Assembly: GCF_015548375.1 (NCBI RefSeq)
Contig: NZ_JADMWW010000020.1
Location: 1-54,292, forward strand
DNA: 54,292 bases
Direction: 5' to 3'
DNA from: Collinsella aerofaciens
GTDB lineage: Bacteria; Actinomycetota; Coriobacteriia; Coriobacteriales; Coriobacteriaceae
Positions 25,346 through 34,915 of this stretch are shown here, piece after piece. Positions within the stretch are counted from its first letter, which is position 1; every line of letters starts with the position of its first letter. The position numbers and the translations under genes are program-made. Below the pieces are notes generated by a model. That model ran no database searches. It saw only the letters and a program-made list of their open reading frames with translations, and was not told the origin of the DNA.

Positions 25346-28300
25346 TTAGGCGAAGTAGGCTACGCCGCTCTCAAAGATCGGCATGAACTTATCGCCGGGG
25401 ACATGCTCGGGCACGTTGCGGTACAGGTTGTCGCCGCGACGCTCGGCATGGCCCATCTTGCCCAGGACGCGGCCGTCGGGGCTCGTGATGCCCTCGATGG
25501 CGAGTGCGGAGCCGTTGGGGTTGACGGAAAGATCCATGCTGGGCTTGCCGTCCTCGCCCACGTACTGCGTGGCGACCTGGCCGTTGGCGATCAGCTGGGC
25601 GAGCACCTCGTCGTTGGCGACAAAGCGGCCCTCGCCGTGGCTGATGGCGACGGTGTAGGGGTCGTCCAGGCTGCACTGCGACAGCCACGGGGACAGGTTG
25701 GACGAGATGCGGGTGCGCACCAGGCGGCTCTGGTGACGACCGATGGTGTTAAAGGTCAGCGTGGGCGCATCGGGCGTGGCGTCGACGATGTCGCCGTAGG
25801 GCACCAGGCCGAGCTTGACCAGGGCCTGGAAGCCGTTGCAAATGCCCAGCATCAGGCCGTCGCGGGCCTTGAGCAGGTCGCGGACTGCCTCGGTGACCTC
25901 GGGAGCGCGGAAGAACGCCGTGATGAACTTGGCGGAGCCGTCGGGCTCGTCGCCGCCCGAGAAGCCGCCGGGGATCATGACAATCTGGCTTGCACGGATG
26001 CGGCGGGCAAGCTCGTGGGTGCTCTCGGCGACGGCCTCGGGCGTGAGGTTGTTGATCACGAAGGTGTCGGCCTCGGCGCCGGCGGCACGGAAGGCGCGGG
26101 CGCTGTCGTACTCGCAGTTGTTGCCGGGGAACACAGGGATGATCACGCGCGGGCGGGCGATCTTGGCGCCGCCGTACACGTGGATATCCTTGGCGCGGAA
26201 GTCGATGGTCTCGACCTCGGGGGTCTCGCCGGTGCTGCGGTAGGCGAAGACGCCCTCGATGCCGCTCTCCCAGGCCTCCTGGAGCTCGGCGAGCTCGATG
26301 ACCTCGGAGCCGGTGTCGATGACATAGCCCTCGACGGTGGTACCCAGGGGCTCGACGACAACGCCGTCGGCGACCTCGGGCAGCTCGGCGTCCTCGGCGA
26401 GCTCGACGATAAAGCTGCCGTAGAGCGGGGTGAAGAGACTCTCCACGTCCACATCCTCGGCAAGCTCGATACCGATCTGGTTGCCGACGCACATCTTAAA
26501 GAGGCTCTCGGCGCCGCAGCCGTAGCCGGGCGTGGAGACGGCCAGGGCGTCGCCGTTGGCAGTGAGCGCCTCGACGGCGTCAAACGCGGCGAGCAGCTGC
26601 TGGGCGTCGGGGCGGTAGTCCTCGCCATAGGTGGCGGGGGCGATGCGGACGACGCGGTGTGTCAGGCCCTTGAACTCAGGGGAGACGGCGCGCGCCGCGC
26701 GGCCCACGGCCACGGCGAAGCTGATCAGAGTCGGCGGAACGTTGAGCTCGCCGGCCTCGTCCTCAAACGAGCCGCTCATGGAATCCTTGCCACCGATGGC
26801 GCCGGCACCCAGGTCGACTTGGGCCATGAGGGCGCCCAGGACGGCTGCCGTGGGCTTGCCCCAGCGCTCGGCCTCGGTGCGCAGACGCTCGAAGTACTCC
26901 TGGAAGGAGAGGTAGGCGCGCTTGTGCTCAAAGCCGGCAGCCACGAGCTTGGCGATGGACTCGACCACGGACAGGTAGGCGCCCGCAAACTGGTCGGCTT
27001 CCATCAGGTAGGGGTTGAAGCCCCATGCCATGGCGCTCGCCGTGGTGGTCTCGCCGTCCACGGGGAACTTGGCGACCATGGCCGAGCTCGGGGTGAGCTG
27101 CGTCTTGCCGCCAAAGGGCATGAGCACGGTTGCGGCACCGATGGTGGAGTCGAAGCGCTCGGAAAGGCCCTTGTTGGAGGCGACGTTGAGGTCGGTGACA
27201 AGCGAGGTCATGCGCTCGGCAAGCGTGGTGCCGGCCCAGCTGGGCTGCCACACGCTGCGGGCGCACACGTGGGCGACCTGGTGCTTGGGCGCGCCGTTGG
27301 AGTTAAGGAACTCGCGGGATAGGTCGACGATGGCGACACCGTTCCAGGCCATGCGCATGCGCGGCTCGGCGGTAACCTCGGCGATAACGGTCGCCTCCAG
27401 GTTCTCCTCGGCGGCGTAGCCCATGAACTCCTCGACGTCACCATCGGCGACGGCGCAGGCCATACGCTCCTGGGACTCGGAGATGGCGAGCTCGGTGCCG
27501 TCCAGGCCGTCGTACTTTTTGGTCACGGTGTCTAGGTCGACATACAGGCCGTCGGCAAGTTCGCCTACGGCGACCGAGACGCCGCCGGCGCCAAAGTCGT
27601 TGCAGCGCTTGATCAGGCGGCAGGCGTCGCCGCGGCGGAACAGACGCTGCAGCTTGCGCTCGACCGGGGCGTTGCCCTTCTGGACCTCGGCGCCCGAGGT
27701 TTCGATGGACTCGGTGTTCTGGGTCTTGGAGGAGCCGGTGGCACCGCCGATGCCGTCACGGCCGGTGCGGCCGCCCAGCAGAATGATCTTGTCGGTGGGG
27801 GCGGGGCACTCGCGACGCACGTGGCTTGCCGGGGTAGCGCCCACGACGGCGCCGACCTCCATGCGCTTGGCCACGTAGCCGGGATGATAGAGCTCATTGA
27901 CCTGACCGGTGGCAAGGCCGATCTGGTTGCCGTAGCTGGAGTAGCCGGCGGCGGCAGTGGTCACGAGCTTGCGCTGCGGCAGCTTGCCCTCGAGCGTCTC
28001 GGAAACCGGGACGGTGGGGTCGCCGGCGCCGGTGACGCGCATGGCCTGGTACACATAGCTGCGGCCCGAGAGCGGGTCGCGGATGGCGCCGCCCACGCAG
28101 GTGGCGGCACCGCCGAAGGGCTCGATCTCGGTCGGGTGGTTGTGAGTCTCGTTCTTAAAGAGGAACAGCCAGTCCTGGTCCTCGCCATCGACATCGACCT
28201 TCACCTTGACGGTGCAGGCGTTGATCTCCTCAGACTCATCGACATCGGTCATGACGCCGGTCTTCTTGAGGTACTTGGCGCCGATGGTGCCCATGTCCAT

Positions 28301-29092
28301 GAGACAGACGGGCTTGGCGTCGCGACCGAGCTCGTGGCGCATCTCCATGTAGCGGTCGAAGGCCTGCTGCACCACGGCGTCGTCGATCGTCACGTCATCC
28401 AGGACGGTGCCGAAGGTGGTGTGACGGCAGTGATCGGACCAGTAGGTGTCGATCACGCGGATCTCGGTGATGGTGGGGTCGCGATCCTCATCGCGGAAGT
28501 ACTGCTGGCAGAAGGCGATGTCCGCCTCGTCCATGGCAAGGCCGCGATCGGAAATAAAGGCGGCAAGGCCGGCCTCATCGAGCTCGCGGAAGCCGTCGAG
28601 CACTTCGACGGGCTGGGGCTCGGGGGTCTCCATGTACAGCGTCTCGGGCAGGTCGAGCGAGGCGATGCGGGCCTCGACGGGGTTCACCACGTAGTGCTTG
28701 ATGGCTTCGATGGCGGCTTCGTCCAGAGCGCCCGAGATCATATAGACCTTGGCGGAGCGCACGGCGGGGCGCTCGCCCTGGCTGATGAGCTGCACGCACT
28801 CACTGGCGGAGTCGGCGCGCTGGTCAAACTGGCCAGGCAGGAATTCGACGGCAAAGACGGCGCCATCGCTTGCGGGGAGCTCGTCATAGGTCATATCGAC
28901 CTGGGGCTCGCTAAAGACGGTCGGCACGCAGGAGCGGAAAAGCTCCTCGTCGATGCCCTCGACGTCGTAGCGGTTGATGATCCTCAGGGCCTCGATGCCC
29001 TTGATGCCGAGAATTTCGGTCAGCTCGCCCTTGAGCTGCTGAGCCTCGACGTCGAACCCGGGTTTCTTCTCCACGTAGATACGAGAGACCAT
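25346..29092 (-). CDS. purL: Phosphoribosylformylglycinamidine synthase, single-chain
   Basis: A 1248-residue FGAM synthase of purine biosynthesis. It makes FGAM from FGAR, glutamine and ATP. It has the one-chain form: an N-terminal PurS-like part, two AIRS-like ATP-binding halves (including DHCRHTTF near residue 260 and FKNETHNHPTEIEPFGGAAT) and a C-terminal class I glutamine amidotransferase. The GATase nucleophile is C1085 in LGICNGFQ, with the His/Glu partners near the C-terminus. Its style (MVSRIYVEKKPGFDVEA start) matches the Clostridial/Coriobacterial subtype rather than the Proteobacterial one. The ATG follows AGGAACCA. No other pur gene is adjacent. An upstream purine riboswitch was looked for and not seen. 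Confidence 0.93.
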   Translation of the reverse strand: MVSRIYVEKKPGFDVEAQQLKGELTEILGIKGIEALRIINRYDVEGIDEELFRSCVPTVFSEPQVDMTYDELPASDGAVFAVEFLPGQFDQRADSASECVQLISQGERPAVRSAKVYMISGALDEAAIEAIKHYVVNPVEARIASLDLPETLYMETPEPQPVEVLDGFRELDEAGLAAFISDRGLAMDEADIAFCQQYFRDEDRDPTITEIRVIDTYWSDHCRHTTFGTVLDDVTIDDAVVQQAFDRYMEMRHELGRDAKPVCLMDMGTIGAKYLKKTGVMTDVDESEEINACTVKVKVDVDGEDQDWLFLFKNETHNHPTEIEPFGGAATCVGGAIRDPLSGRSYVYQAMRVTGAGDPTVPVSETLEGKLPQRKLVTTAAAGYSSYGNQIGLATGQVNELYHPGYVAKRMEVGAVVGATPASHVRRECPAPTDKIILLGGRTGRDGIGGATGSSKTQNTESIETSGAEVQKGNAPVERKLQRLFRRGDACRLIKRCNDFGAGGVSVAVGELADGLYVDLDTVTKKYDGLDGTELAISESQERMACAVADGDVEEFMGYAAEENLEATVIAEVTAEPRMRMAWNGVAIVDLSREFLNSNGAPKHQVAHVCARSVWQPSWAGTTLAERMTSLVTDLNVASNKGLSERFDSTIGAATVLMPFGGKTQLTPSSAMVAKFPVDGETTTASAMAWGFNPYLMEADQFAGAYLSVVESIAKLVAAGFEHKRAYLSFQEYFERLRTEAERWGKPTAAVLGALMAQVDLGAGAIGGKDSMSGSFEDEAGELNVPPTLISFAVAVGRAARAVSPEFKGLTHRVVRIAPATYGEDYRPDAQQLLAAFDAVEALTANGDALAVSTPGYGCGAESLFKMCVGNQIGIELAEDVDVESLFTPLYGSFIVELAEDAELPEVADGVVVEPLGTTVEGYVIDTGSEVIELAELQEAWESGIEGVFAYRSTGETPEVETIDFRAKDIHVYGGAKIARPRVIIPVFPGNNCEYDSARAFRAAGAEADTFVINNLTPEAVAESTHELARRIRASQIVMIPGGFSGGDEPDGSAKFITAFFRAPEVTEAVRDLLKARDGLMLGICNGFQALVKLGLVPYGDIVDATPDAPTLTFNTIGRHQSRLVRTRISSNLSPWLSQCSLDDPYTVAISHGEGRFVANDEVLAQLIANGQVATQYVGEDGKPSMDLSVNPNGSALAIEGITSPDGRVLGKMGHAERRGDNLYRNVPEHVPGDKFMPIFESGVAYFA

Positions 29093-29276
29093 TGGTTCCT
29101 GCCTTCCTAATCGGTTGGGCGTACGGTACGGTATGCGGCAGCGGTCGGTTAACGGGGCAAGCCTCGCGGTCGCCTTGAGCCACATGTTTGTAAACCTCAC
29201 TATGATACGACAGCTCGCGGCGCGTTGAGGACGGCGAGGGTGCTACAGTGAAGCGCAATCAAGAGAAAGGCATCAC

Positions 29277-30839
29277 ATGGCATTCGTTTCGCTCGCCATC
29301 ATCGCACTCGTGGCCTTCGCAAGCCCCTTCATCGCTTCGGCGATCCCCGGGAAACCCGTTCCCGAGACGGTCTTTTTGCTCGTGTTCGGCGCGGTGCTGG
29401 GGCCTCATATGCTCGGCTTTATCCATGTAGATGCCGAGGTCTCGCTCGTGTCTGAGCTCGGCCTGGCCTTTTTGTTCCTGCTTGCCGGTTTTGAGATCGA
29501 TCCCAAGAACATCACGGGCGTCGAGGGGCGCTACGGTATGGCCACGTGGGTCGTCACGTTTGGCATCGCCTGGCTTGCCGTGCGCTTTACCCCGTGGTTC
29601 TCGGTTAGCCATTTCGACGGTATCGCCGTGACGCTGGCACTCACTTCGACGGCGCTCGGCACGCTCGTGCCCATCATGCGCGAGCGTTCGCTCGCCGGCA
29701 CGCGTGTGGGCGACTCCATCCTTGCCTATGGCACATGGGGAGAGCTCGGTCCCGTGCTCGCCATGTCGGTGCTGCTCTCCGCTCGTACTGGTATCCAGAC
29801 GCTCGTGATCCTTGGCCTGTTTGCTGTGGTCTGCGTGCTGTTGGCCGTGGTCCCGAGCCGCTCCAAGCGCGTGGGTAGTCGCTTCTTTACGTTTGTCGAG
29901 GAACGGGCCGACACAACGTCGCAGACGTTCGTGCGCCTGACGGTGCTCATCCTGGTCACACTCGTGGCGTTCTCGGCCGTCTTTGATCTCGACATCGTGT
30001 TGGGTTCTTTTGCCGCCGGCTTTGTCTTGCGCTACATCATCCCCGAGGGCAACCATACGCTCGAGACCAAGCTTGATGGCCTGGCCTACGGCTTTTTGAT
30101 TCCGGTATTCTTTACCGTATCGGGCGCAAAGATCGATCTGACGGCCGTGGCGTCGCGCCCGGGTTTGCTCGTGGGCTTTATCGTGGCGTTGTTGATTATT
30201 CGTGCCGTGCCCATACTTATTTCTATGAGCATTTGTCCTGCGACGCGCGATGTGTCGGCGTATGGTCGCATTACCGTGGCCCTGTACTGCACCACGGCGC
30301 TGCCGATCATCGTTGCCGTGACGAGCGTTGCCGTCAACGCGGGCGCGCTGTCGCAAGACATTGCGTCGGTCATGGTTGCTGCCGGTGCCATCACGGTGTT
30401 CTTGATGCCGTTGCTCGCGCAGCTCTTCTACCGCGTGGTCGACGCCGCGCCGGTCGCCGCCGTGGCAGAAGTTGCCGAGCATCCATCCGATGCGCTCGAC
30501 ATCCTGCGCGCCCACCACGACCTAGCGAGCTTGCTCGCGCGCGAGCATGAGCTGCTGACTTCGCATGGCCATGGTCGCGTATTCGAGGGCCTGCCTACGC
30601 TCGATACGATTGCCGAGCGTCTTTCCGCCGAGGCGGCGAGCGGCCACATCGATGCCCGCATCGTGGACGCGGCGCACCTGCTTGCCGATAAGACCTATGG
30701 AGACGAGGTCGACCCGTCCGAGCTGACTCCGCGCGAGCGTCGCCGCCTGGAGCGCGCCAAGCTCGCCGTGCGCGAATACCGCCGCCGCATGTTGGAGCTC
30801 TATGCAAGAGAAGAAGCCGAGGACGACGACGGCAAGTAG
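29277..30839 (+). CDS. CPA2-type cation:proton antiporter
   Basis: A 520-residue protein. Residues 1-390 form the Na+/H+ exchanger fold with about 12 helices, including LAFLFLLAGFEID and the FGAVLGPHMLG segment of CPA2 proteins. The C-terminal ~120 residues are charged and cytoplasmic, with no KTN nucleotide-binding domain, so it is not a full KefB/C. It exchanges Na+ or K+ for H+; which cation is not decidable. AGAAAGG precedes the ATG. It is divergent from purL. Confidence 0.85.
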   Translation: MAFVSLAIIALVAFASPFIASAIPGKPVPETVFLLVFGAVLGPHMLGFIHVDAEVSLVSELGLAFLFLLAGFEIDPKNITGVEGRYGMATWVVTFGIAWLAVRFTPWFSVSHFDGIAVTLALTSTALGTLVPIMRERSLAGTRVGDSILAYGTWGELGPVLAMSVLLSARTGIQTLVILGLFAVVCVLLAVVPSRSKRVGSRFFTFVEERADTTSQTFVRLTVLILVTLVAFSAVFDLDIVLGSFAAGFVLRYIIPEGNHTLETKLDGLAYGFLIPVFFTVSGAKIDLTAVASRPGLLVGFIVALLIIRAVPILISMSICPATRDVSAYGRITVALYCTTALPIIVAVTSVAVNAGALSQDIASVMVAAGAITVFLMPLLAQLFYRVVDAAPVAAVAEVAEHPSDALDILRAHHDLASLLAREHELLTSHGHGRVFEGLPTLDTIAERLSAEAASGHIDARIVDAAHLLADKTYGDEVDPSELTPRERRRLERAKLAVREYRRRMLELYAREEAEDDDGK

Positions 30840-30854
30840 TCGATACTCTCTCGG

Positions 30855-31087
30855 GGAAGCCGCGTCCCGCTTTGAAGGCTCGGAACGGGATGTGGTTTCC
30901 GAAACGGGGGCCGTTGGGAAACTGTGTCCCGGAATGGGCGCTCAGAGTGGGATGCAGTTTCCGCGAGAGACCCGTTGCGGAAACGGTATCCCAGAATCGG
31001 CGTTCAAAACGGGGCGCTCTTTCCGAAACATGGCCCTGAGGGAAGCTGCGTCCCGGTCTGAGTCGGAATTCCGGGACACAGCTTCCC
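30855..31087. repeat. Four tandem 62-bp units, each an imperfect hairpin
   Basis: Four degenerate units start at 30855, 30917, 30979 and 31041, exactly 62 bases apart. Each begins GGAAR..(6-7 bases)..CCC and ends with the inverted arm GGGA...TTTCC or GGGACACAGCTTCCC, 18-19 bases of loop lying between. Left arms: GGAAGCCGCGTCCC, GGAAACTGTGTCCC, GGAAACGGTATCCC, GGAAGCTGCGTCCC. The 16-base linkers are less conserved. Unit 4 has the best arms (16-17 bp with two mismatches). The array fills the gap after the antiporter gene. No coding potential is visible. Confidence 0.85.
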
Positions 31088-31098
31088 TTTCAAACAGA

Positions 31099-31141
31099 AG
31101 AAGGCGCGCTGCCTGCAGTTGATGCAGACGGCGCGCCTTCT
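31099..31141. terminator. Hairpin, probably bidirectional terminator
   Basis: AGAAGGCGCGC (31099-31109) pairs with GCGCGCCTTCT (31131-31141). TTTGTT follows on the plus strand and TTCTGTTTG on the minus strand. It lies between the antiporter/hairpin array and the convergent SDR gene. Confidence 0.7.
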
Positions 31142-31184
31142 TTGTTGGACTATGTTGAGGCTGGGAGCTGAGGCTTGTGGTCCC

Positions 31185-31934
31185 TTAAGAGCGGGCGGCT
31201 CCGTCGACGGGGAGCACGGCGCCCGTGACGTAGGAGGACATGTCGCTCGCCAGGAAAACAAAGGCGTTGGCGACATCCTCGGGCTCGCCCATGCGACCCA
31301 GCGGAATGGTGGCGACGATGGGCTTAATAACCTCTTCAGGCAGGTTGGCGACCATGTCGGTTTTGGTTACACCGGGTGCTACGGCATTGACGCGAATGCC
31401 CATGGGGGCGAGCTCGCGCGAGAGCGACTGGACCATGCCGTTGACGGCGAACTTGGACGTGGGGTAGCCAACGCCGGAGGGCTGACCGTACTTAGCGACC
31501 ATCGAGCTCGTGGTGGTGATGGTGCCGCCGTGGCCGGCTTCGGTCATGATCTTGGCGGCAGCCTGGTGGCCATTAAAGACGGCGACGACGTTGAGGTCCA
31601 TAACTTTGGCGAACTCCTCTGCCGTGTAGTTGAGCAGCGGCGAGCGCTGGGAGATGCCGGCGTTGTTGACGACCGTGTCCAAGCCGCCCATGTCGGCTGC
31701 AGCCTGGGTAAAGGCCTCGGTCACGGCCTCGAGCGAGGTGAGGTCGCAGGAGCGGCCCCAGACCTTGGCGTCGGGATAGGCGGCTACCAGCTTCTCAACC
31801 GCCGCGTCGGCAGTCTCCTGGCGCGAGCCAAAGACGGTGACGGCAGCGCCTTCCTCGATAAAACGGCAGGCGATCGCATAGCCGATACCGCGCGTGCCTC
31901 CGGTGATGATTGCTTTCTTGCCCTCGAGCAACAT
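31185..31934 (-). CDS. Short-chain dehydrogenase, BaiA/3-alpha-hydroxysteroid-dehydrogenase-like
   Basis: A 249-residue classical SDR. The cofactor loop TGGTRGIG is at 11-18 and NNAG at 90-93. The catalytic set is S143/S144, Y157 and K161. Several stretches (IITGGTRGIG, YPDAKVWG...DLTS, LNVVAVFNG, GVGYPTSK, VAPGVTKTDM, FLASDMSS) resemble bile-acid 3-alpha-HSDHs of the BaiA group more than FabG. SR after the VFG strand may favour NADP(H). A FabG-like or other alcohol dehydrogenase role remains possible. GAGGAAGCACC precedes the ATG. A bile-acid:sodium symporter family gene lies 10 kb away, which is suggestive only. Confidence 0.75.
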   Translation of the reverse strand: MLLEGKKAIITGGTRGIGYAIACRFIEEGAAVTVFGSRQETADAAVEKLVAAYPDAKVWGRSCDLTSLEAVTEAFTQAAADMGGLDTVVNNAGISQRSPLLNYTAEEFAKVMDLNVVAVFNGHQAAAKIMTEAGHGGTITTTSSMVAKYGQPSGVGYPTSKFAVNGMVQSLSRELAPMGIRVNAVAPGVTKTDMVANLPEEVIKPIVATIPLGRMGEPEDVANAFVFLASDMSSYVTGAVLPVDGAARS

Positions 31935-32087
31935 GGTGCTTCCTCTCATCGCGGGCGGACATACGCAGCACAGCATAGCGGCGGCAAAATACAGCTGCCG
32001 TCGCATATCGGCAAACGGTATCCACGGTTGCCGACGAACGGTCAAGTTGTTCAAACGTTAGTCGACCAGTTCGCTCGAAAAATGTAA

Positions 32088-32123
32088 CTAAAGGGGGCTC
32101 CCATCCAATCGGATAGGAGCCCC
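32088..32123 (-). terminator. Rho-independent terminator of hom
   Basis: On the reverse strand GGGGCTCC pairs with GGAGCCCC (32094-32101 with 32116-32123). The inner ATCC/GGAT pairing extends the stem, and CTTTAGTTA follows. Confidence 0.7.
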
Positions 32124-32154
32124 TCATGCGTTGTTTGACTTGCCGAGAACCGAA

Positions 32155-33498
32155 CTAGTTGGCCATGACGCCTTCGGTCCATGCCTCGACGTCCTCGATG
32201 CGCAGGACGTTGGCGACCTCGGCCACGCAGTCGACGCTGGCAAGCTCGGCGGCGGCAGCCTGGACGTCCTTCTCGAGCGCGCGGTGCGTCAGGAAGATGA
32301 CCGAGCAGGCATCGCTGACGCCCGACTTGCCGTCCTCGACCTGGTTGATGAGCGAGATCGAGATGTTGTGCTTGGCAAAGATGTCGACCGTCTCGGACAG
32401 GGCGCCCACGCGGTCGGCGACCTTCAGGCGCACATAGTACTTGGTCTGGAGCTCGTCCATGGGCTTAAAGGCGAGGTTGTGACCATAGGGCTCAATCTCG
32501 GGCAGCGGAGCCACGCCGCGGCTGATCTGCTCGGAGAGCGACAGGATATCACCCACGACGGCGCTCGCGGTGGGGAAGGAGCCTGCGCCGGCACCGTAGA
32601 ACATGGTCTCGCCCACGGCGTCGCCTACCACGTAGACAGCGTTCATGGCGCCGTTGACCTTGGCAAGCATGTGGTCGGCGGGGATCAGCGTGGGGTGCAC
32701 GCGGACGTCGACGCCGGCGTCGGTGTTGCGTGCGATGCCCAGCAGCTTGATGGTGTAGCCGAGCTCGCGGGCCTGGGCAATGTCCTCGGCGCCGATGGTA
32801 CGGATACCCTGCTGGTAGACATCGTCGGTGGTCACACGGGTGCCAAAGCCGATGGAAGCGAGGATTGCCGTCTTGCTGGCGGCGTCGAAGCCGTCGACGT
32901 CGGCGGACGGGTCGGCCTCGGCATAGCCCTTTGCCTGGGCGTCGGCGAGCACGTCAGCGTAATCGGCGCCCTCGGCGTCCATGCGCGACAGGATGTAGTT
33001 GGTGGTGCCGTTAAGGATACCGGCGATGGTCAGGATCTTGTTGCCCACCAGGTCGTGCTCGAGCGTGCTGACAATGGGGATGCCACCGCCGCAGCTGGCC
33101 TCGCACTTAATCTGCACGCCGCACGCGCGCGCCTTCTCGGCGAGCGTCTCGACATGACGGCCCAGCAGGGCCTTGTTGGCAGAGACGACGTGCTTGCCGT
33201 TCTCGAAGGCGGTGGTGAATATCTCGGTTGCGGGATGCTCGCCGCCGATCAGCTCGACGACGATGTCGACGGCGGGGTCGGTGACGACGTCGTGCCAGTC
33301 ACTCGTAAAGGCCTCGCGCTCAATGCCTGCCGCCTCGGCCTGCTCCCAGGCAAGCGCGCAGGCGCGGGTCAGCTTAAGGTCGATGCCGTAGGCGGCCAGG
33401 TACTCATCGTGGTGGCTCTTGATCAGACGGGCCACGCCGCCGCCGACGGTTCCCAGACCGATGAGGCCGACGTTCACGGTGCGCAGGGGTTCGCTCAT
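32155..33498 (-). CDS. hom: Homoserine dehydrogenase
   Basis: A 447-residue enzyme that reduces aspartate semialdehyde to homoserine for threonine, methionine and isoleucine synthesis. It has the NAD(P) loop GLIGLGTVGGGVA (11-23), VSANKALL, the catalytic domain with GGGIPIVSTL and GILNGTTNYILSRM, and PSADVDGFDAA. A C-terminal ACT domain (about residues 355-435; LKVADRVGALSETVDIFAKH) suggests feedback control by threonine or another amino acid. GAAGGAG lies before the ATG. It is transcribed alone and diverges from the branched-chain amino-acid transport operon. Confidence 0.93.
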   Translation of the reverse strand: MSEPLRTVNVGLIGLGTVGGGVARLIKSHHDEYLAAYGIDLKLTRACALAWEQAEAAGIEREAFTSDWHDVVTDPAVDIVVELIGGEHPATEIFTTAFENGKHVVSANKALLGRHVETLAEKARACGVQIKCEASCGGGIPIVSTLEHDLVGNKILTIAGILNGTTNYILSRMDAEGADYADVLADAQAKGYAEADPSADVDGFDAASKTAILASIGFGTRVTTDDVYQQGIRTIGAEDIAQARELGYTIKLLGIARNTDAGVDVRVHPTLIPADHMLAKVNGAMNAVYVVGDAVGETMFYGAGAGSFPTASAVVGDILSLSEQISRGVAPLPEIEPYGHNLAFKPMDELQTKYYVRLKVADRVGALSETVDIFAKHNISISLINQVEDGKSGVSDACSVIFLTHRALEKDVQAAAAELASVDCVAEVANVLRIEDVEAWTEGVMAN

Positions 33499-33748
33499 AG
33501 ATAGCTCCTTCGTGCATCTTATGGATGGATTAACCGCTTAAAGGTTGAGTGCATTCTAGCGTGAAGTGCGGGCGCGTGCTTGCCTGGCAGCGGGAGCAGC
33601 ATAAAACGCCACCCCCGAAACGCTGCGGAAACATTGGAAACACGCTCGCTACAAACGAACTTCCGTAACAAACTGTCAACGTTTGCACCATAAGGTTTGC
33701 CCTGTACCGCAAGACGGTCGCACCGCGGCCAGCGAAAAGGGGGACACC

Positions 33749-34915
33749 ATGTTTAGCATCAACAACGTACTTAACCGCAGGAGTTTCTTGGCTGGCGCCG
33801 CGGCGCTCGGTAGCACCGCGGCACTCGCTGGTTGCTCGTCGGGTGGCTCGGACGGCGGCTCCGCCGATGACGGCAAGACCTTCAAGATCGGTGTCATCGG
33901 CCCTCTGACCGGCGCCGCGGCAACCTATGGCGTTTCGGCCGAGAAGGGTGCCAAGCTCGCCGCCAAGGATTTTTCGACCAAGGACCTCAAACTCTCGCTT
34001 AAGTCTGAGGATGACGTCGCTGACGGCGAGAAGGCCATCAACGCCTTCAATACCTTGTGCGACTGGGGCATGCAGGCGCTCGTCGGCCCCGTCACCACCG
34101 GTGCCGCCGTCGCTGTCTCGGGCGAGATCGCCGACGATATGCTCATGGTCACGCCTTCGGCCTCGTCGCTCGACGTTACCAAGGATAAGACCACGGTTTT
34201 CCAGGTTTGCTTCACCGATCCCACCATGGGCGCCAGCGCCGCGAAGTTCTTGGCCGAGAAGTACGCGGATGCCAAGATCGCCCTGTTCTACAACTCCGGC
34301 GATACGTATAGCTCGGGCGTTGCCGACGCTTTTGCCGAGCAGGCCAAGGCGTCCAAGCTCGACATCGTCGATACCGAGACCTTTAAGGACGACTCTTCCA
34401 CGAGCTTTACCAACCAGCTCACCAAGGCCAAGGAGGCCGGCGCCACGCTCATCTTTGCGCCGATCTACTACACGCCGGCGTCCGTTTTGCTCAAGAACGC
34501 CAAGGACATGGGCTACGACATGACCCTCATGGGTACCGACGGCATGGACGGCCTGCTCTCTGTGGAAGGTTTCGATACCTCTCTTGCCGAGGGCGTACTG
34601 CTCATGACCCCGTTTTCGGCTGACGATGAGAAGAATGCCGACTTCGTCAAGGCCTATAAGGATGCCTACGACGAGACGCCCAACCAGTTTGCCGCCGACG
34701 CTTACGATTGCGTCCACGCCATCGCCGAGGCTATCGATAGGGCGGGGATTGACATTTCGGCCGACGGTGCCGACATTGCCGGCGACCTTGCCAAGGCCAT
34801 GCGCAAGATCAAGATCGAGGGCCTGACAGGCGAGCTCACGTGGAACGACGAGGGCCAGGTCGAAAAGCCCGCTACAGCCTATGTGATCCAGGACGGCAAG
34901 TACATTGCCGCCTAA
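33749..34915 (+). CDS. livK: Branched-chain amino-acid ABC transporter binding lipoprotein 1
   Basis: A 388-residue periplasmic-type binding protein of the LivJ/K (Leu/Ile/Val-binding) family. The N-terminus NRRSFLAGAAALGS..LAGC is a twin-arginine-like signal with a lipobox; the cysteine at about residue 28 would be lipidated. The mature part shows KIGVIGPLTG and the DDEKNADFVKAY hinge. GGGGG lies before the ATG. It is strongly similar to the next gene, notably in the IFAPIYYTPASVLLKNAKDM stretch, so the two are recent paralogues. Leucine, isoleucine and valine are the default ligands of the family. Confidence 0.9.
   Translation: MFSINNVLNRRSFLAGAAALGSTAALAGCSSGGSDGGSADDGKTFKIGVIGPLTGAAATYGVSAEKGAKLAAKDFSTKDLKLSLKSEDDVADGEKAINAFNTLCDWGMQALVGPVTTGAAVAVSGEIADDMLMVTPSASSLDVTKDKTTVFQVCFTDPTMGASAAKFLAEKYADAKIALFYNSGDTYSSGVADAFAEQAKASKLDIVDTETFKDDSSTSFTNQLTKAKEAGATLIFAPIYYTPASVLLKNAKDMGYDMTLMGTDGMDGLLSVEGFDTSLAEGVLLMTPFSADDEKNADFVKAYKDAYDETPNQFAADAYDCVHAIAEAIDRAGIDISADGADIAGDLAKAMRKIKIEGLTGELTWNDEGQVEKPATAYVIQDGKYIAA

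Noticed and set aside
25010-27322. 770-codon plus-strand open frame opposite purL, and another at 27821-29110
   Set aside because: Both are antisense to a full-length, clearly conserved purL. Their Gly/Asp/Val-rich, low-complexity content is what GC-rich codon bias gives on the opposite strand.
29093-29276. Purine riboswitch ahead of purL
   Set aside because: The gap is short and lacks the three-way junction core sequences.
30855-31087. CRISPR array
   Set aside because: The repeated 14-base arms alternate in orientation and are degenerate, spacers are related to each other and no cas gene is present.
33499-33748. Riboswitch or T-box between hom and the liv operon
   Set aside because: No conserved core, anti-terminator or specifier loop could be recognised.
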